Shown here: positions 22,832 through 33,688 of the stretch, piece after piece
Position numbering within the stretch: the stretch's first letter is position 1
Layout of the letters: each line of letters starts with the position of its first letter
Assembly (NCBI GenBank): GCA_902555275.1
Contig: CACDRY010000002.1
Location: 118,388-182,387 of the forward strand
Source: an uncultured Pelagibacteraceae bacterium
GTDB lineage: Bacteria > Pseudomonadota > Alphaproteobacteria > Pelagibacterales > Pelagibacteraceae
Direction: 5' to 3'
DNA: 64,000 nt
The notes under the pieces: model-generated
Told to the model about the DNA's origin: nothing
The model's input: the letters and a program-made list of their open reading frames with translations, nothing else
Database searches by the model: none
Position numbers and translations under genes: made by a program

Positions 22832-23495
22832 AGCGCATATATTAATTGTAGATGATGATAATAGAATTAGGGATCTGGTAAAAGAGTATTTAAATCAAAA
22901 TAATTATCTTGTTTCAACTGCTAAAGATTCAAATGATGCTTTTGAAAAGACTAAAGTCATTAAATTTGACTTAATAATACTAGATATAATGATGCCAGGA
23001 AAAACTGGGCTAGAATTTACTCAAGATTATAAAAAAAAAATTGATACACCAATTTTATTATTAACAGCCAAAGGAGAACCATCTGAAAGAGTTGAAGGAC
23101 TTGAAGTAGGTGCGGATGATTATTTAACAAAACCTTTTGAACCAAAAGAATTAATTTTAAGAATAAATAATATTTTAAATAAAACTAAATCATTAGAAAT
23201 TAAAAGAGTTATTGAATTTGGCAATATAAAGATAGACTTAAAAAAGCTTTTTATCTTTAAAAACGATCAAAGACTAAAAATAAATAGTACTGAAAAGCTA
23301 ATTTTAGAAAAAATGTTAAACTCACCTGGTAAAATTTTTAAAAGAGAAGAGATTGCGAGTTTAATAGATTTGAATAAAGAAAGATCGATAGACGTTATAG
23401 TTACAAGACTAAGAAAAAAAATTGAAGAAACTCCAAAAAGTCCAAAATACTTACAGACAATAAGAGGAGAAGGATATGTCCTTTGGATTGAGTAA
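22809..23495 (+). CDS. OmpR/PetR-type response regulator (start near 22809-22818)
   Basis: Receiver (VDDDNRIRDLV, LDIMMPGKTGLEF, LLTAKGEPSERVEGLEVGADDYLTKPF) plus Trans_reg_C winged helix. Confidence 0.9.
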   Translation, partial: KLLMKNFKAHILIVDDDNRIRDLVKEYLNQNNYLVSTAKDSNDAFEKTKVIKFDLIILDIMMPGKTGLEFTQDYKKKIDTPILLLTAKGEPSERVEGLEVGADDYLTKPFEPKELILRINNILNKTKSLEIKRVIEFGNIKIDLKKLFIFKNDQRLKINSTEKLILEKMLNSPGKIFKREEIASLIDLNKERSIDVIVTRLRKKIEETPKSPKYLQTIRGEGYVLWIE

Positions 23496-24792
23496 ATTAT
23501 TAAAAGATATATTACCCAAAAGATTATTTTATAGAGGATTACTCATTGTTGCAGTACCCATATTAATTTTACAAATAACCATCTCTTTAGTTTTTTTTGA
23601 CAGTTTATGGATTAAAACAAATAAAGGTTTAACTAAAGCTTTGGTGAGCGAAATAGTTACTATTATAGATATTTATAATAATGAAAGTGAATATAATAAA
23701 AAAATAGTTACTGATCTTTATAATAAAAACTTTAGCTTTTCTGTAAGATTCCTAGAAAATGAAACTTTGCCAGATATAAAAGTTGAGAGATGGTTTAGTC
23801 CAATGGACAGGACATTAAGAAGGGAATTGAAACCTAAAATTGGTGAGCATTGGTTTAATACAATTTCATACAAAGAAGTTGTAGATTTAAGAATTAAATT
23901 TAGAGATGGGGTTCTACAAATATTTTTTCCAAAAGAAAGAATCCAGGCATCCTCCATAAGAATATTCGCATTCTGGATTACTGTTCCAGCAATTTTGATG
24001 ATTGCAGTAGCGATAATTTTCTTAAAAAATCAAACTAGACCTATAACAAAATTAGCTCAAGCATCAGAGAGGTTTGGTAGAGGTGAAGATATTGAAGAGT
24101 TTAGGCCATCAGGAGCTTTGGAAATAAGAAAAGCAGGTCTAGAATTTGAAAAGATGAGAAAAAGAATTCTAAGACATTTAAATCAAAGATCTGAGATGCT
24201 ATCCGGAATAAGTCATGATTTAAGAACACCTCTTACAAGAATTAAACTACAACTTGCTGTAATTAAGGACAAAGATCTCTCGGAAAAAATATCAAAGGAT
24301 GTTGATGAAATGGAAAAAATGCTAAATGAATACCTTCAGTTTGCAAGTACAGGTGCTAAAGATAAAACCGAAACTTTTGATATCTCAAAACTTTTGGATG
24401 AAATTATTCTTAAGCATGAAAATGAAAATATTCAGAAAAAAATAAGGAAAAACACATATTTCAATGGAAGAAGAAATTTAATCACGAGGTGTATCAATAA
24501 TTTGTTAGATAATTCAATTAAGTATGCAGAAAAAATTTCAGTAAATTTAGAAAAAAAAAATTCAACCATTCTCATATCAATTGATGACGACGGACCTGGA
24601 GTTAAAAAATCAGAATTTCAAAATATTACCAAACCATTCTATAAAATTGATAAAAGTAGATCCGAATCAAAATCAAGTGTTGGTTTAGGATTGTCTATAT
24701 CATCTGACATTATAAAGTCTCATGGGGGAGATATTAACTTTAATAAGTCAAAATTAGGTGGTTTGAAAGTAACTATTTCTTTGCCTTACTAG
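23476..24792 (+). CDS. Sensor histidine kinase (EnvZ-like)
   Basis: HAMP, H-box SGISHDLRTPLTRIKLQL, N/G boxes NNLLDNSIKYA, DDDGPGV. Confidence 0.92.
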   Translation: MSFGLSKLLKDILPKRLFYRGLLIVAVPILILQITISLVFFDSLWIKTNKGLTKALVSEIVTIIDIYNNESEYNKKIVTDLYNKNFSFSVRFLENETLPDIKVERWFSPMDRTLRRELKPKIGEHWFNTISYKEVVDLRIKFRDGVLQIFFPKERIQASSIRIFAFWITVPAILMIAVAIIFLKNQTRPITKLAQASERFGRGEDIEEFRPSGALEIRKAGLEFEKMRKRILRHLNQRSEMLSGISHDLRTPLTRIKLQLAVIKDKDLSEKISKDVDEMEKMLNEYLQFASTGAKDKTETFDISKLLDEIILKHENENIQKKIRKNTYFNGRRNLITRCINNLLDNSIKYAEKISVNLEKKNSTILISIDDDGPGVKKSEFQNITKPFYKIDKSRSESKSSVGLGLSISSDIIKSHGGDINFNKSKLGGLKVTISLPY

Positions 24793-25015
24793 TTTTTTTT
24801 CTTTTCTTTTTTTCTTCTAGTTTTTTTTCAAGATTACTAATTCTCTTGTTCAAAATATCTACTTCTTCTTTACTTGCTAGTTTCATTTTAAATACAATTT
24901 CATCTCGCTTTGATTTTAGTATTGAAATTACTTCATCAGATACATCTTTGTAATTAATCAAACCTTGTTCAATTAGTTTTGCAAATTTATCGAATACGAA
25001 TCTTGATTTTGACAT
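24773..25015 (-). CDS. Accessory factor UbiK-like (BMFP) coiled-coil protein
   Basis: 80 aa, VSDEVISILKSKRDEIVFKMKLASKEEVDILNKRISNLEKKLEE as in the BMFP family. Confidence 0.7.
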   Translation of the reverse strand: MSKSRFVFDKFAKLIEQGLINYKDVSDEVISILKSKRDEIVFKMKLASKEEVDILNKRISNLEKKLEEKKKRKKTSKAKK

Positions 25016-25065
25016 AATAATTATTTACTAAAATTATATTTAATAGCTTATAATAAATTTTACAA

Positions 25066-25851
25066 ATGTTTACTAATAATTTTGACCCAGTAGCTTTTGA
25101 AATATTCTCTTTAAGTGTAAGATGGTATTCTTTATCATATATATTTGGGATTATTTTTGGTTGGCTATACTGTAAAAAAATACTAATTAAAAATGATATA
25201 CTGCAAAAATTATTTGAAGATTATATTTCATATTTGATAATAGGAATTATTATTGGAGGAAGACTAGGATATGTAATTTTTTACAATTTTCTATATTTTC
25301 TGAATAATCCAATTGAAATTTTTATGATATGGAACGGTGGCATGTCATTTCATGGTGGTTTAATTGGTATAATTATTAGCACTTATCTATTTTCAAAAAA
25401 AAATAAAAAAGATATTTATATTTTTTTAGATTTAGTATCTATCGCAGCACCGATAGGAATTTTATTTGGGAGAATTTCAAACTTTATAAATGGAGAATTA
25501 GTTGGAAAGGTTACAAATTCTAATTGGGGAGTTTTTTTTCCAAACTATGATAATGAATTAAGACATCCTTCTCAATTGTATGAAGCATTTTTAGAAGGTG
25601 TTATTTTATTTATTATAATGAATTTAATTTTTTTTAGTAAAAATTATAAAATTGGAACCTGCTCTTTCATGTTTTTGATATTTTATGGATTTTTTAGAAT
25701 TACCTCTGAAATTTTTAGAGAACCAGATATACAAATTGGATATTTATTTGGAAATGTTAGTATGGGAATACTTTTAAGTGCCATAATGATTTTAATCGGG
25801 TTTTTAATTTATTTTAAAAGAAATGATGAAACCAAATCTGAAAAAATTTAA
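25066..25851 (+). CDS. lgt: Prolipoprotein diacylglyceryl transferase
   Basis: IGGRLGYVIFYN, WNGGMSFHGGLIG, GRISNFINGELVG, RHPSQLYEA. Confidence 0.97.
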   Translation: MFTNNFDPVAFEIFSLSVRWYSLSYIFGIIFGWLYCKKILIKNDILQKLFEDYISYLIIGIIIGGRLGYVIFYNFLYFLNNPIEIFMIWNGGMSFHGGLIGIIISTYLFSKKNKKDIYIFLDLVSIAAPIGILFGRISNFINGELVGKVTNSNWGVFFPNYDNELRHPSQLYEAFLEGVILFIIMNLIFFSKNYKIGTCSFMFLIFYGFFRITSEIFREPDIQIGYLFGNVSMGILLSAIMILIGFLIYFKRNDETKSEKI

Positions 25852-26905
25852 AATTCCTTCAAAAAAAACTTTACCGGTTGATGATTTTATCGAAAAAATT
25901 CTATATGAACCTGAGATAGGTTATTACTCTAGAAAAGATCCATTTGGCAAAAATGGAGATTTTATAACATCTCCTACTATATCAAACTTATTCTCAGAAA
26001 TCATAGGCATATGGTTGGTTTCTGCATGGGAAAAAATGGGCAAACCTAAAATATTTAATTTTGTAGAACTTGGACCAGGGGATGGAAGCTTAACTAAAGT
26101 TATAATAAGTACACTTAAAAAGTTTCCAGAGTTAAATAAAGCTATTAAAATTTACCTATATGAGAAAAGTATATTTTTAAAAGTAATACAAAAGCAAAAT
26201 ATCGATAATAAACATATTAAATGGATCAAAAATTTCAAATCAATTAAAAAGGGGCCAGTTATTTTTTTTGGTAACGAATTTTTTGATGCAATACCAATTA
26301 AACAGTTTTCAAATATTAACAATGAGTGGTTTGAAAAATGTTATGTAGTGAAAAACAATATTGACGTTATAGAAAAGTTTGTAAGAAGTAAAAAAAAAGA
26401 TGTAGCTCAAATAATGAACTTTGGAACATTAAAAAAACTCAAATTTATCGAATTTCCTAAAAAAGGATTTTTAGAATTAAATCCAATAATAAACAAAATT
26501 TCAGAACTTTCTGGTGGTATTTTACTTATAGATTATGGGTATTTGAATATTAATAATTCAAATACTATTCAGGCAGTGATGAATAATAAAAGAATCTCAA
26601 CTAGGACAATGTTAAAAAATCTTGGTAATGCAGATATAACTTCACTAGTAAATTTTAATTTATTAAAAGAGTATTTCCTTAAAAATAATCTTAAAGTTAA
26701 AAAAATAGTCACTCAAAGGTTTTTTTTAGAAAGAATGGGTATAATTGAAAGAGCACATATTTTAGAAAAAAAAAAAAATAATGTAGAGCAAATATATATG
26801 AAAGAAACATTATCTCGGCTACTAGAGGAAAAACAAATGGGTAGCCTTTTTAAGGTAATTTTTGGATACAAAAATAAAAATAATGACTTTTTTGGCTTTG
26901 AATAA
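25823..26905 (+). CDS. MidA/NDUFAF7-type SAM-dependent methyltransferase
   Basis: YEPEIGYYSRKDPFGKNGDFITSPTISNLFSE, ELGPGDGSL, GNEFFDAIPIKQF. Confidence 0.9.
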   Translation: MMKPNLKKFKIPSKKTLPVDDFIEKILYEPEIGYYSRKDPFGKNGDFITSPTISNLFSEIIGIWLVSAWEKMGKPKIFNFVELGPGDGSLTKVIISTLKKFPELNKAIKIYLYEKSIFLKVIQKQNIDNKHIKWIKNFKSIKKGPVIFFGNEFFDAIPIKQFSNINNEWFEKCYVVKNNIDVIEKFVRSKKKDVAQIMNFGTLKKLKFIEFPKKGFLELNPIINKISELSGGILLIDYGYLNINNSNTIQAVMNNKRISTRTMLKNLGNADITSLVNFNLLKEYFLKNNLKVKKIVTQRFFLERMGIIERAHILEKKKNNVEQIYMKETLSRLLEEKQMGSLFKVIFGYKNKNNDFFGFE

Positions 26906-27657
26906 TGTTTAAATCAAAAAAACTTTCTAAATTTAAAAAGATAAGACATGGGTTTTTTAATAGATTGGGAGGTGTCTCACAAGGTATTTACAAAGGTTTA
27001 AATTGTGGTCTAGGGTCTGATGATAAAATTAGAGATGTCAGGAAAAATATAGAAAAAGTTTGCCAAAAAATTGGTTGTAATAAAAATAATCTTATATTGT
27101 TAGATCAAATTCATAGCAATAAAGTCCATAAAATATTCAAAATTCCAAAAAAAAGATTAAAAGGTGACTCATTAATTACAAATAAAAAAGGTTTTACTTT
27201 AGGAATTCTGACAGCTGATTGTGCTCCAGTTTTGATATATGACCCAGTAAATAATTTAATTGGTGCCCTACATGCAGGCTGGAAAGGAGCATATAAAAAA
27301 ATAGTGTCTACTACATTAAAAAATTTTAAGTCAAGTGGTAGTAAATTCAAAGATTTAATAGTTGTAATTGGGCCTTGTATAGGAAAAGAAAACTATGAGG
27401 TAAGAAATGATTTCTTGGATAAATTTATTAATCAAAAAAGATCTAATAAAAAATTTTTTAAAATCAAAAGAAATAAAATATATTTTAGTTTAAAGGATTA
27501 TATTAAAGAACAACTTATGAAATTTGGGGTTAAAAATATTGAAATTATCAATAAAGATACATATTTATTAAGTAACAATTTTTTTAGCGCAAGGAGATCG
27601 ATAAGAAATAAATTAAATGATTATGGTAGAAATATTTCTTTAATTATGATTAAATAA
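26905..27657 (+). CDS. pgeF: Peptidoglycan editing factor PgeF (laccase-domain protein)
   Basis: [46 protein letters not shown]. Confidence 0.93.
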   Translation: MFKSKKLSKFKKIRHGFFNRLGGVSQGIYKGLNCGLGSDDKIRDVRKNIEKVCQKIGCNKNNLILLDQIHSNKVHKIFKIPKKRLKGDSLITNKKGFTLGILTADCAPVLIYDPVNNLIGALHAGWKGAYKKIVSTTLKNFKSSGSKFKDLIVVIGPCIGKENYEVRNDFLDKFINQKRSNKKFFKIKRNKIYFSLKDYIKEQLMKFGVKNIEIINKDTYLLSNNFFSARRSIRNKLNDYGRNISLIMIK

Positions 27658-27671
27658 GATATTCTCAAAAA

Positions 27672-28604
27672 ATGAAGATTCTCACTGGAAATAGCAATAA
27701 ACAGTTAAGTAACAAAATTTCAAAAAATCTAAAAAATAAATTAGTAAATACCAGTATTAGAAAATTTGCAGATGGTGAGATCTATATTGAAATTAATGAA
27801 AATATAAGAGGTAACAGTATTTTTATAATTCAATCAGTGTCCTCACCAGCAAATGATAATTTAATGGAGCTACTGCTTTGTATAGATGCACTTAAGAGAT
27901 CATCTGCAAAAAATATCACTGCTGTAATACCTTATTTTGGCTATGCCAGACAAGATCGTAAGGTTGTACCAAGAACATCTATTTCTGCAAAATTAGTCTC
28001 AAACTTAATTACAAATGCAGGAGCTGACAGAGTAGTCACAGTAGATTTACATGCAGGACAAATTCAAGGTTTTTTTGACATCCCAGTTGATAACCTTTTT
28101 GCTACCCCAATCTTTGCAAAGCATATTAAAAGAAAAATTAAAAGTAATAATATAATTTGTGTTGCACCTGATGTTGGAGGAGTAGAAAGGGCAAGAGCTT
28201 TAGGAAAAAAATTAGACGTTGGTTTAGCAATAGTAGACAAAAGAAGACCTAGTCCTGGAAAGTCTCAAGTTATGAATGTAATTGGAAACGTTAAAAGCAA
28301 AGTTTGTATTTTAACTGACGATATAATTGACTCTGGTGGAACAATTGTTAATGCAGCTGACGCTTTATTAAAAAGAGGTGCAAAAGAAGTTCATGTGTAT
28401 GCAACTCATGGTGTCTTTAGTGGAGATGCAGTTAAAAAGATAAAAAATTCAAAAATTAAAAATTTAGTTATTACAGATAGTATAGATAGTTCAGAGAAAT
28501 TAAAAAAAGTAAGAAATATTGAAGTATTATCAATATCAATATTATTGGCTGAGGCTATTAAAAGGATTTCTAATTCAACATCTGTTTCAGATCTATTTAA
28601 ATAA
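27672..28604 (+). CDS. prs: Ribose-phosphate pyrophosphokinase
   Basis: [45 protein letters not shown]. Confidence 0.97.
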   Translation: MKILTGNSNKQLSNKISKNLKNKLVNTSIRKFADGEIYIEINENIRGNSIFIIQSVSSPANDNLMELLLCIDALKRSSAKNITAVIPYFGYARQDRKVVPRTSISAKLVSNLITNAGADRVVTVDLHAGQIQGFFDIPVDNLFATPIFAKHIKRKIKSNNIICVAPDVGGVERARALGKKLDVGLAIVDKRRPSPGKSQVMNVIGNVKSKVCILTDDIIDSGGTIVNAADALLKRGAKEVHVYATHGVFSGDAVKKIKNSKIKNLVITDSIDSSEKLKKVRNIEVLSISILLAEAIKRISNSTSVSDLFK

Positions 28605-28646
28605 AACTTGTAAAATTAGTAAACTTCGGTTAAAAACCAGCTTTTT

Positions 28647-29363
28647 ATGAGCATAATACAAGCTACAATTAGAGAAACAAAAACTAAAGGTCAAGTGAAC
28701 GAACTAAGAAGTAAAGGTAATGTTCCGGGTATAGTTTATGGTGGAGAACAGCCAAATGAAAAAATCTCAATTACAACTAAAGAGTTGAAAAATTTAATAA
28801 ATAAAGAAAATTTTTTGTCTAATGTAATTTCTATTAATTTAGATGGGAAAGAACAAAAGGTTTTAACAAGAAATATTGCTTTTGACACTGTTACTGATGA
28901 GCCTATTCATTTCGACTTAATGAGAATTGTTAAAGGTGGAAAAATTATTTTAGAAATACCTGTGAAATTTATAAACAACGAACTATCACCAGGACTTAAA
29001 CGTGGAGGTGTACTAAATATAGTAAGACGTAAGGTAGAACTGAAATGTCCAGCAGAAAATATTCCAACTGAGCTTGTTGTAGATTTAGATGGCTTAGATA
29101 TTGGTACAAGTATAAAAATTTCTTCAGTTAATTTGCCTGAAAATGTAACCCCTACGATACAAGGGAGAGACTTTGTGATTGCAACAGTTGCTGCACCTAC
29201 TGTAGTTAAAGAGCCAGAAAAACCAGCAGAGGCAGCAGAAGGTGAGGCTGCCGAAGGAACTGAGGCAGCTGCAGAAGGTGGTGATAAAACTTCAACTGAT
29301 GGTGATAAAGCTGAGGGTGAAAAAGCTAAAGAAGAAGACAAATCTTCACCAGATAAAAAATAA
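28647..29363 (+). CDS. rplY: 50S ribosomal protein L25/general stress protein Ctc with low-complexity acidic/Ala-rich tail
   Basis: L25 start (RETKTKGQVNELRSKGNVPGIVYG) and TL5 C-terminal domain; tail EAAEGEAAEGTEAAAEGGDKTS... Confidence 0.94.
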   Translation: MSIIQATIRETKTKGQVNELRSKGNVPGIVYGGEQPNEKISITTKELKNLINKENFLSNVISINLDGKEQKVLTRNIAFDTVTDEPIHFDLMRIVKGGKIILEIPVKFINNELSPGLKRGGVLNIVRRKVELKCPAENIPTELVVDLDGLDIGTSIKISSVNLPENVTPTIQGRDFVIATVAAPTVVKEPEKPAEAAEGEAAEGTEAAAEGGDKTSTDGDKAEGEKAKEEDKSSPDKK

Positions 29364-29399
29364 CTAATAGTGAAATTTTTTTTCCAGATTTAATTTGAT

Positions 29400-29960
29400 A
29401 TGTTGTTACTTGTAGGTTTAGGAAATCCAACTCCTAATAGTCAAAATAACAGACATAACATTGGTTTTAAGATTGTAGATGCAATTAACCGGAAATTTGG
29501 ACTGTCTAAGCAAAAACCAAAGTTTAAGGGATTATTAACTACTGGAAATATTGGTGATAAAAAAATATATGCAATTAAACCTCTCACATTTATGAATAAT
29601 TCAGGAATTTGTATAAGAGAACTACTTGAATACTTTAAAATAGATGCAGAAGATGTGATTGTATTTCATGATGATCTAGATATTGAATTTGGAAAAATTA
29701 AAGCAAAGTTTGGTGGATCAAGTGCAGGTCACAATGGAATAGCATCAATTGACAAATTTATAGGCAAGGAATATTCAAGAGTTCGTATTGGCATAGGAAA
29801 GCCAGAAAATAAAATATCTGTTTCTGATTATGTGCTAAACGACTTTAATGAGGATGAACAAGTTCATTTAGACTCAATAACAAATAATATCATTGAATCT
29901 TTAACTATATTGATTGAAAAAAAATTAGATTTATTTTCTAGTACTGTTAACAACAATTAA
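29400..29960 (+). CDS. pth: Peptidyl-tRNA hydrolase
   Basis: LLVGLGNPTPNSQNNRHNIGF, KPLTFMNNSG, HDDLDIEFG, GHNGIASI. Confidence 0.96.
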   Translation: MLLLVGLGNPTPNSQNNRHNIGFKIVDAINRKFGLSKQKPKFKGLLTTGNIGDKKIYAIKPLTFMNNSGICIRELLEYFKIDAEDVIVFHDDLDIEFGKIKAKFGGSSAGHNGIASIDKFIGKEYSRVRIGIGKPENKISVSDYVLNDFNEDEQVHLDSITNNIIESLTILIEKKLDLFSSTVNNN

Positions 29961-31037
29961 ATGGGTTTTAAATGTGGAATCGTTGGATTGCCAAATGTTG
30001 GTAAATCTACTTTGTTTAACGCTTTAACAAACTCTAATAAAGCACAAGCAGAAAATTTTCCATTTTGCACAATTGATCCAAATATTGGCATTGTCGCAGT
30101 TCCGGATGAAAGACTTGATAAACTAGCTGAAATTTCGATTTCAAAAAAAAAAATTAATACTACAATCTCATTTGTTGATATCGCCGGTCTTGTTAAAGGA
30201 GCCTCTAAAGGGGAAGGATTAGGTAATAAATTCTTATCTCATATTAGAGAAGTTGATGCCATTATTCATATGATCAGATGTTTTGACTCAGATGATATTC
30301 AAAATGTTAACCCAACTGTTGATCCTGTGAGAGATTTGGAGATTATAGAAACTGAAATGAAGTTAGCTGATTTAGAATCAATTCAAAAGAGACTTGATAA
30401 AAAGAATAAAAAAAATGTTGATATTGAAGAGCTTAAATTACTTCAAGCAGCCCAAAAGATAATCGATGAGGATGGAGATTTAACATTGATCACAAATGAA
30501 TTTGATGAAAAACTTTTAAAAAATAGTGGACTTCTTAGTACTAAACCAAAACTATACGTGTGTAATGTAGACGAGGAGAGTATTAAGGTGGGTAACAAAT
30601 ATACTGAGGACTTTATAAAAAAATTTGATGAAAAAAATACATTGGTAATTTCTGCAGATATAGAAAATCAGATTAATCAATTAGAGGACGAAAATGAAAA
30701 AAAAAATTATATGAAAATGATCAATATGTCAGAGACGGGACTTAATTCATTAATAAGAAAAGGGTACGAACTTTTATCCTTACAAACTTTTTTTACATCT
30801 GGACCAGAGGAGACTAGAGCTTGGACCATTACAAAGGAGTCTAAGGCACCAAATGCAGCAGGAGAAATTCATTCCGATTTTGAAAAAGGATTTATTAGAG
30901 CTGAAACAATTTCTTATGAAGATTTTTTAGATAATCAAGGGTGGTTAAAATCTAAAGAAGCTGGAAAAATGAGATTAGAAGGTAAAGAGTATATTGTTAA
31001 AGACGGAGATATTTTAAACTTTCGTTTCAATACGTGA
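29961..31037 (+). CDS. ychF: Redox-regulated ATPase YchF
   Basis: GIVGLPNVGKSTLFNALT, ENFPFCTIDPN, FFTSGPEETRAWTI. Confidence 0.97.
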   Translation: MGFKCGIVGLPNVGKSTLFNALTNSNKAQAENFPFCTIDPNIGIVAVPDERLDKLAEISISKKKINTTISFVDIAGLVKGASKGEGLGNKFLSHIREVDAIIHMIRCFDSDDIQNVNPTVDPVRDLEIIETEMKLADLESIQKRLDKKNKKNVDIEELKLLQAAQKIIDEDGDLTLITNEFDEKLLKNSGLLSTKPKLYVCNVDEESIKVGNKYTEDFIKKFDEKNTLVISADIENQINQLEDENEKKNYMKMINMSETGLNSLIRKGYELLSLQTFFTSGPEETRAWTITKESKAPNAAGEIHSDFEKGFIRAETISYEDFLDNQGWLKSKEAGKMRLEGKEYIVKDGDILNFRFNT

Positions 31038-31799
31038 CCAGATTTTTTTCATACTGAAATAAACTAAAATTGTTAAAACAGATAGATATATTATTACCCT
31101 AAAACCTAGTTTGTGTCTTGTTTCTAAGTGAGGTTCAGCAGTCCATTGTAAAAATGTTGTCACATCCTTGGCCATTTGATCTACTGTTGCTTTTGTTCCA
31201 TCAGCGTACTCTACAATGTCATCATCCAAAGGAGATGACATTTTAATTTTGTTACCATACATATATTTGTTGTAATAAACACCATCATCTAGTTCCATAC
31301 CTGCTGGTGGCTCATCATAGCCCATTAAGACGGAATAAATATAATTTGCTCCACCTTTTCTAGCTTTTACAAGAACTGACATGTCTGGAGGATATGCTCC
31401 ACCATTTGCTGCAATAGCTTCTTGAACATTTGCGTAAGGCATTACAAATTTATCAGATAATTTTGCTGGTCTTTCAAACATTTCTCCATCACTATTTGGT
31501 CCATCTGTTACCTCAAAATTTGAGGCAATTGCTTTAGCCTCAAGCTCTGTAAACTCTGGCCCACCTTTTTCTGCAAGATTTCTATAGCTTAAATGTTTAA
31601 GCGAATGGCACGAGGCACAAACTTCTGTGTAAACTTGATATCCTCTTTGAAGGGAAGCTCTATCGAATTTTCCAAAGAAGCTTTTAAAAGACCAATCAAC
31701 TTTTAATAGCTCTTGCTGTTCACCAGCAGCATTCGCTCTGAATAAAGTTAATGATGAAATTATAATAAATAAGAAAATTAATTTTAAAAAGATTTTCAC
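31014..31799 (-). CDS. petC: Cytochrome c1
   Basis: Heme motif [10 protein letters not shown]-terminal TM anchor, petABC context. Confidence 0.95.
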   Translation of the reverse strand: MKIFLKLIFLFIIISSLTLFRANAAGEQQELLKVDWSFKSFFGKFDRASLQRGYQVYTEVCASCHSLKHLSYRNLAEKGGPEFTELEAKAIASNFEVTDGPNSDGEMFERPAKLSDKFVMPYANVQEAIAANGGAYPPDMSVLVKARKGGANYIYSVLMGYDEPPAGMELDDGVYYNKYMYGNKIKMSSPLDDDIVEYADGTKATVDQMAKDVTTFLQWTAEPHLETRHKLGFRVIIYLSVLTILVYFSMKKIWSRIETKV

Positions 31800-33064
31800 A
31801 GTTTCTCTTTAAGATCTGAATTATTTCTAGCCATCGCCATGTCAGAAGATCCGCCTAATACAGGCTCAGTTATACTTAGAGGTAATGGAGTAGTTTTCTC
31901 TTTAAATCCTAAAAATGGAAGAATTATTAAGAAATGTGCAAAGTAATAGGCTGTTGCCACTCTTGCGATTAATAAATATAATCCTTCTGCAGGCATTGCT
32001 CCTACATAACCAAGTATTAATACATCGGCAACTAAGAACCAGTAGAACTGTTTATATATAGGTCTAAAAACTGTTGATCTAACTTTTGAAGTATCTAACC
32101 AAGGTAAAATCACTAATACAAATATTGCAGCAAACATCGCTATTACTCCAAGAAGTTTATCAGGGACTGATCTTAGTATTGCATAAAATGGTAACAAATA
32201 CCATTCAGGCACAATGTGAGCAGGTGTGACTAGTGGGTTTGCCTCAATGTAGTTGTCCGCATGACCCAGAATATTAGGTGAAAAGAATACAAAGAACGCA
32301 AATATTAATAAAAATATCAAAAGCGCAAATGCATCTTTAATCACTATGTACGGATGAAATGGAACAGTATCTTTAGATGGTTTTTTTATGTCTATTCCAA
32401 TAGGGTTGTTGTTTCCAGGTACATGTAGTGCCCATATGTGAAGCACAACAAGTCCTAAAATTAAAAATGGAAACAAATAGTGTAAGCTAAAAAATCTCGT
32501 TAAAGTTGGATTATCAACTGAATAACCTCCCCAAAGCCAATTCGTGATACTCTCCCCTACTAAAGGGATGGCACTAAATAAGTTTGTAATTACTGTTGCA
32601 CCCCAGAAACTCATTTGTCCCCAAGGAAGAACATATCCCATAAATGCAGTTGCCATCATAAGGAAATAAATCAACATACCTATAATCCAAATAACTTCTC
32701 TTGGTGATTTATATGACCCATAATACAAAGATCTAAAGATATGAATATAAACGGCTAGGAAAAACATAGATGCACCGTTTGCATGAACATATCTTATTAA
32801 CCAACCGTAATTTACGTCTCTCATTATGTGCTCTACGCTTTGAAAAGCTAAATCAGCATGCGCTACGTAATGCATACCCAAAACAATTCCAGTAATTATT
32901 TGAGTGATTAAGCAAAAAGTAAGAATCCCACCAAATGTCCACCAGTAATTTAAATTTTTGGGAGTAGGATAATCTGTTAAATGGTTTGCAAGTGTTAGTA
33001 ATGGAAGTCTATCATTAAACCATTTTCCAACTTTTGATTTAGGTGTGTATTCGTGATCGCTCAT
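31796..33064 (-). CDS. petB: Cytochrome b of the bc1 complex
   Basis: Multi-TM cytochrome b with [16 protein letters not shown]. Confidence 0.97.
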   Translation of the reverse strand: MSDHEYTPKSKVGKWFNDRLPLLTLANHLTDYPTPKNLNYWWTFGGILTFCLITQIITGIVLGMHYVAHADLAFQSVEHIMRDVNYGWLIRYVHANGASMFFLAVYIHIFRSLYYGSYKSPREVIWIIGMLIYFLMMATAFMGYVLPWGQMSFWGATVITNLFSAIPLVGESITNWLWGGYSVDNPTLTRFFSLHYLFPFLILGLVVLHIWALHVPGNNNPIGIDIKKPSKDTVPFHPYIVIKDAFALLIFLLIFAFFVFFSPNILGHADNYIEANPLVTPAHIVPEWYLLPFYAILRSVPDKLLGVIAMFAAIFVLVILPWLDTSKVRSTVFRPIYKQFYWFLVADVLILGYVGAMPAEGLYLLIARVATAYYFAHFLIILPFLGFKEKTTPLPLSITEPVLGGSSDMAMARNNSDLKEKL

Positions 33065-33072
33065 AAAATTTT

Positions 33073-33591
33073 CTATCCGATTTTAATAGTGTTACTATTT
33101 ACAAATTCGTATTTTGGCACTTCCATATTTGTAGGTGCCGGTCCTTTTCTTATTCTTCCAGATGTATCGTAGTGTGAACCATGGCATGGACAAAACCATG
33201 CCCCATAATCTCCTTTATCATTTAAAGGTACACATCCAAGGTGAGTACATACTCCTAACATTACAAGCCATTCTGGATTTTTTGCTCTATCTTCATCTTT
33301 TTCAGGATGTTTTAATTCACTTAAATCAACAGCTCTTGCACTATCAATTTCATCTTGAGTTCTTCTTTTTATAAAAACTGGTTTGCCTCTCCACAAAACA
33401 GTTATTGATTGACCAGGTTCTACTGCACTTATGTCAACTTCTGTACTTGCTAATGCCTTTACAGATGCATCAGGGTTCATTTGATCAACTAACGGCCAAA
33501 CAACTGCTCCGACGCCTACTGCGCCTGCTGCCGTTGTTGCAGTCACTATAAAATCTCTTCTATTTGGCTTCTTTTTTTCTGAATCGGACAT
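33073..33591 (-). CDS. petA: Ubiquinol-cytochrome c reductase Rieske iron-sulfur subunit
   Basis: CTHLGCVP and CPCHGSHYD cluster motifs, N-terminal RRDF Tat-like signal. Confidence 0.97.
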   Translation of the reverse strand: MSDSEKKKPNRRDFIVTATTAAGAVGVGAVVWPLVDQMNPDASVKALASTEVDISAVEPGQSITVLWRGKPVFIKRRTQDEIDSARAVDLSELKHPEKDEDRAKNPEWLVMLGVCTHLGCVPLNDKGDYGAWFCPCHGSHYDTSGRIRKGPAPTNMEVPKYEFVNSNTIKIG

Positions 33592-33617
33592 TAATTATTA
33601 TTTTAATTTTTTCTTAA

Positions 33618-33637
33618 TATATGATTTCATATATGAA
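33618..33637. promoter_or_regulatory. Nested palindromes in the petA/trmL divergent spacer
   Basis: TATATGA-TT-TCATATA (33618-33633) overlapping TTCATATATGAA (33626-33637). Confidence 0.4.
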
Positions 33638-33688
33638 GAAAAACGTTATTTTTCCATGGTAACAATGACACACAAAAAAGCTAAATCG

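Noticed and set aside
28907-29341. 144-aa minus-strand ORF opposite rplY
   Set aside because: Antisense to a confident rplY gene; Ser/Ala-rich composition is the mirror of the low-complexity L25 tail.
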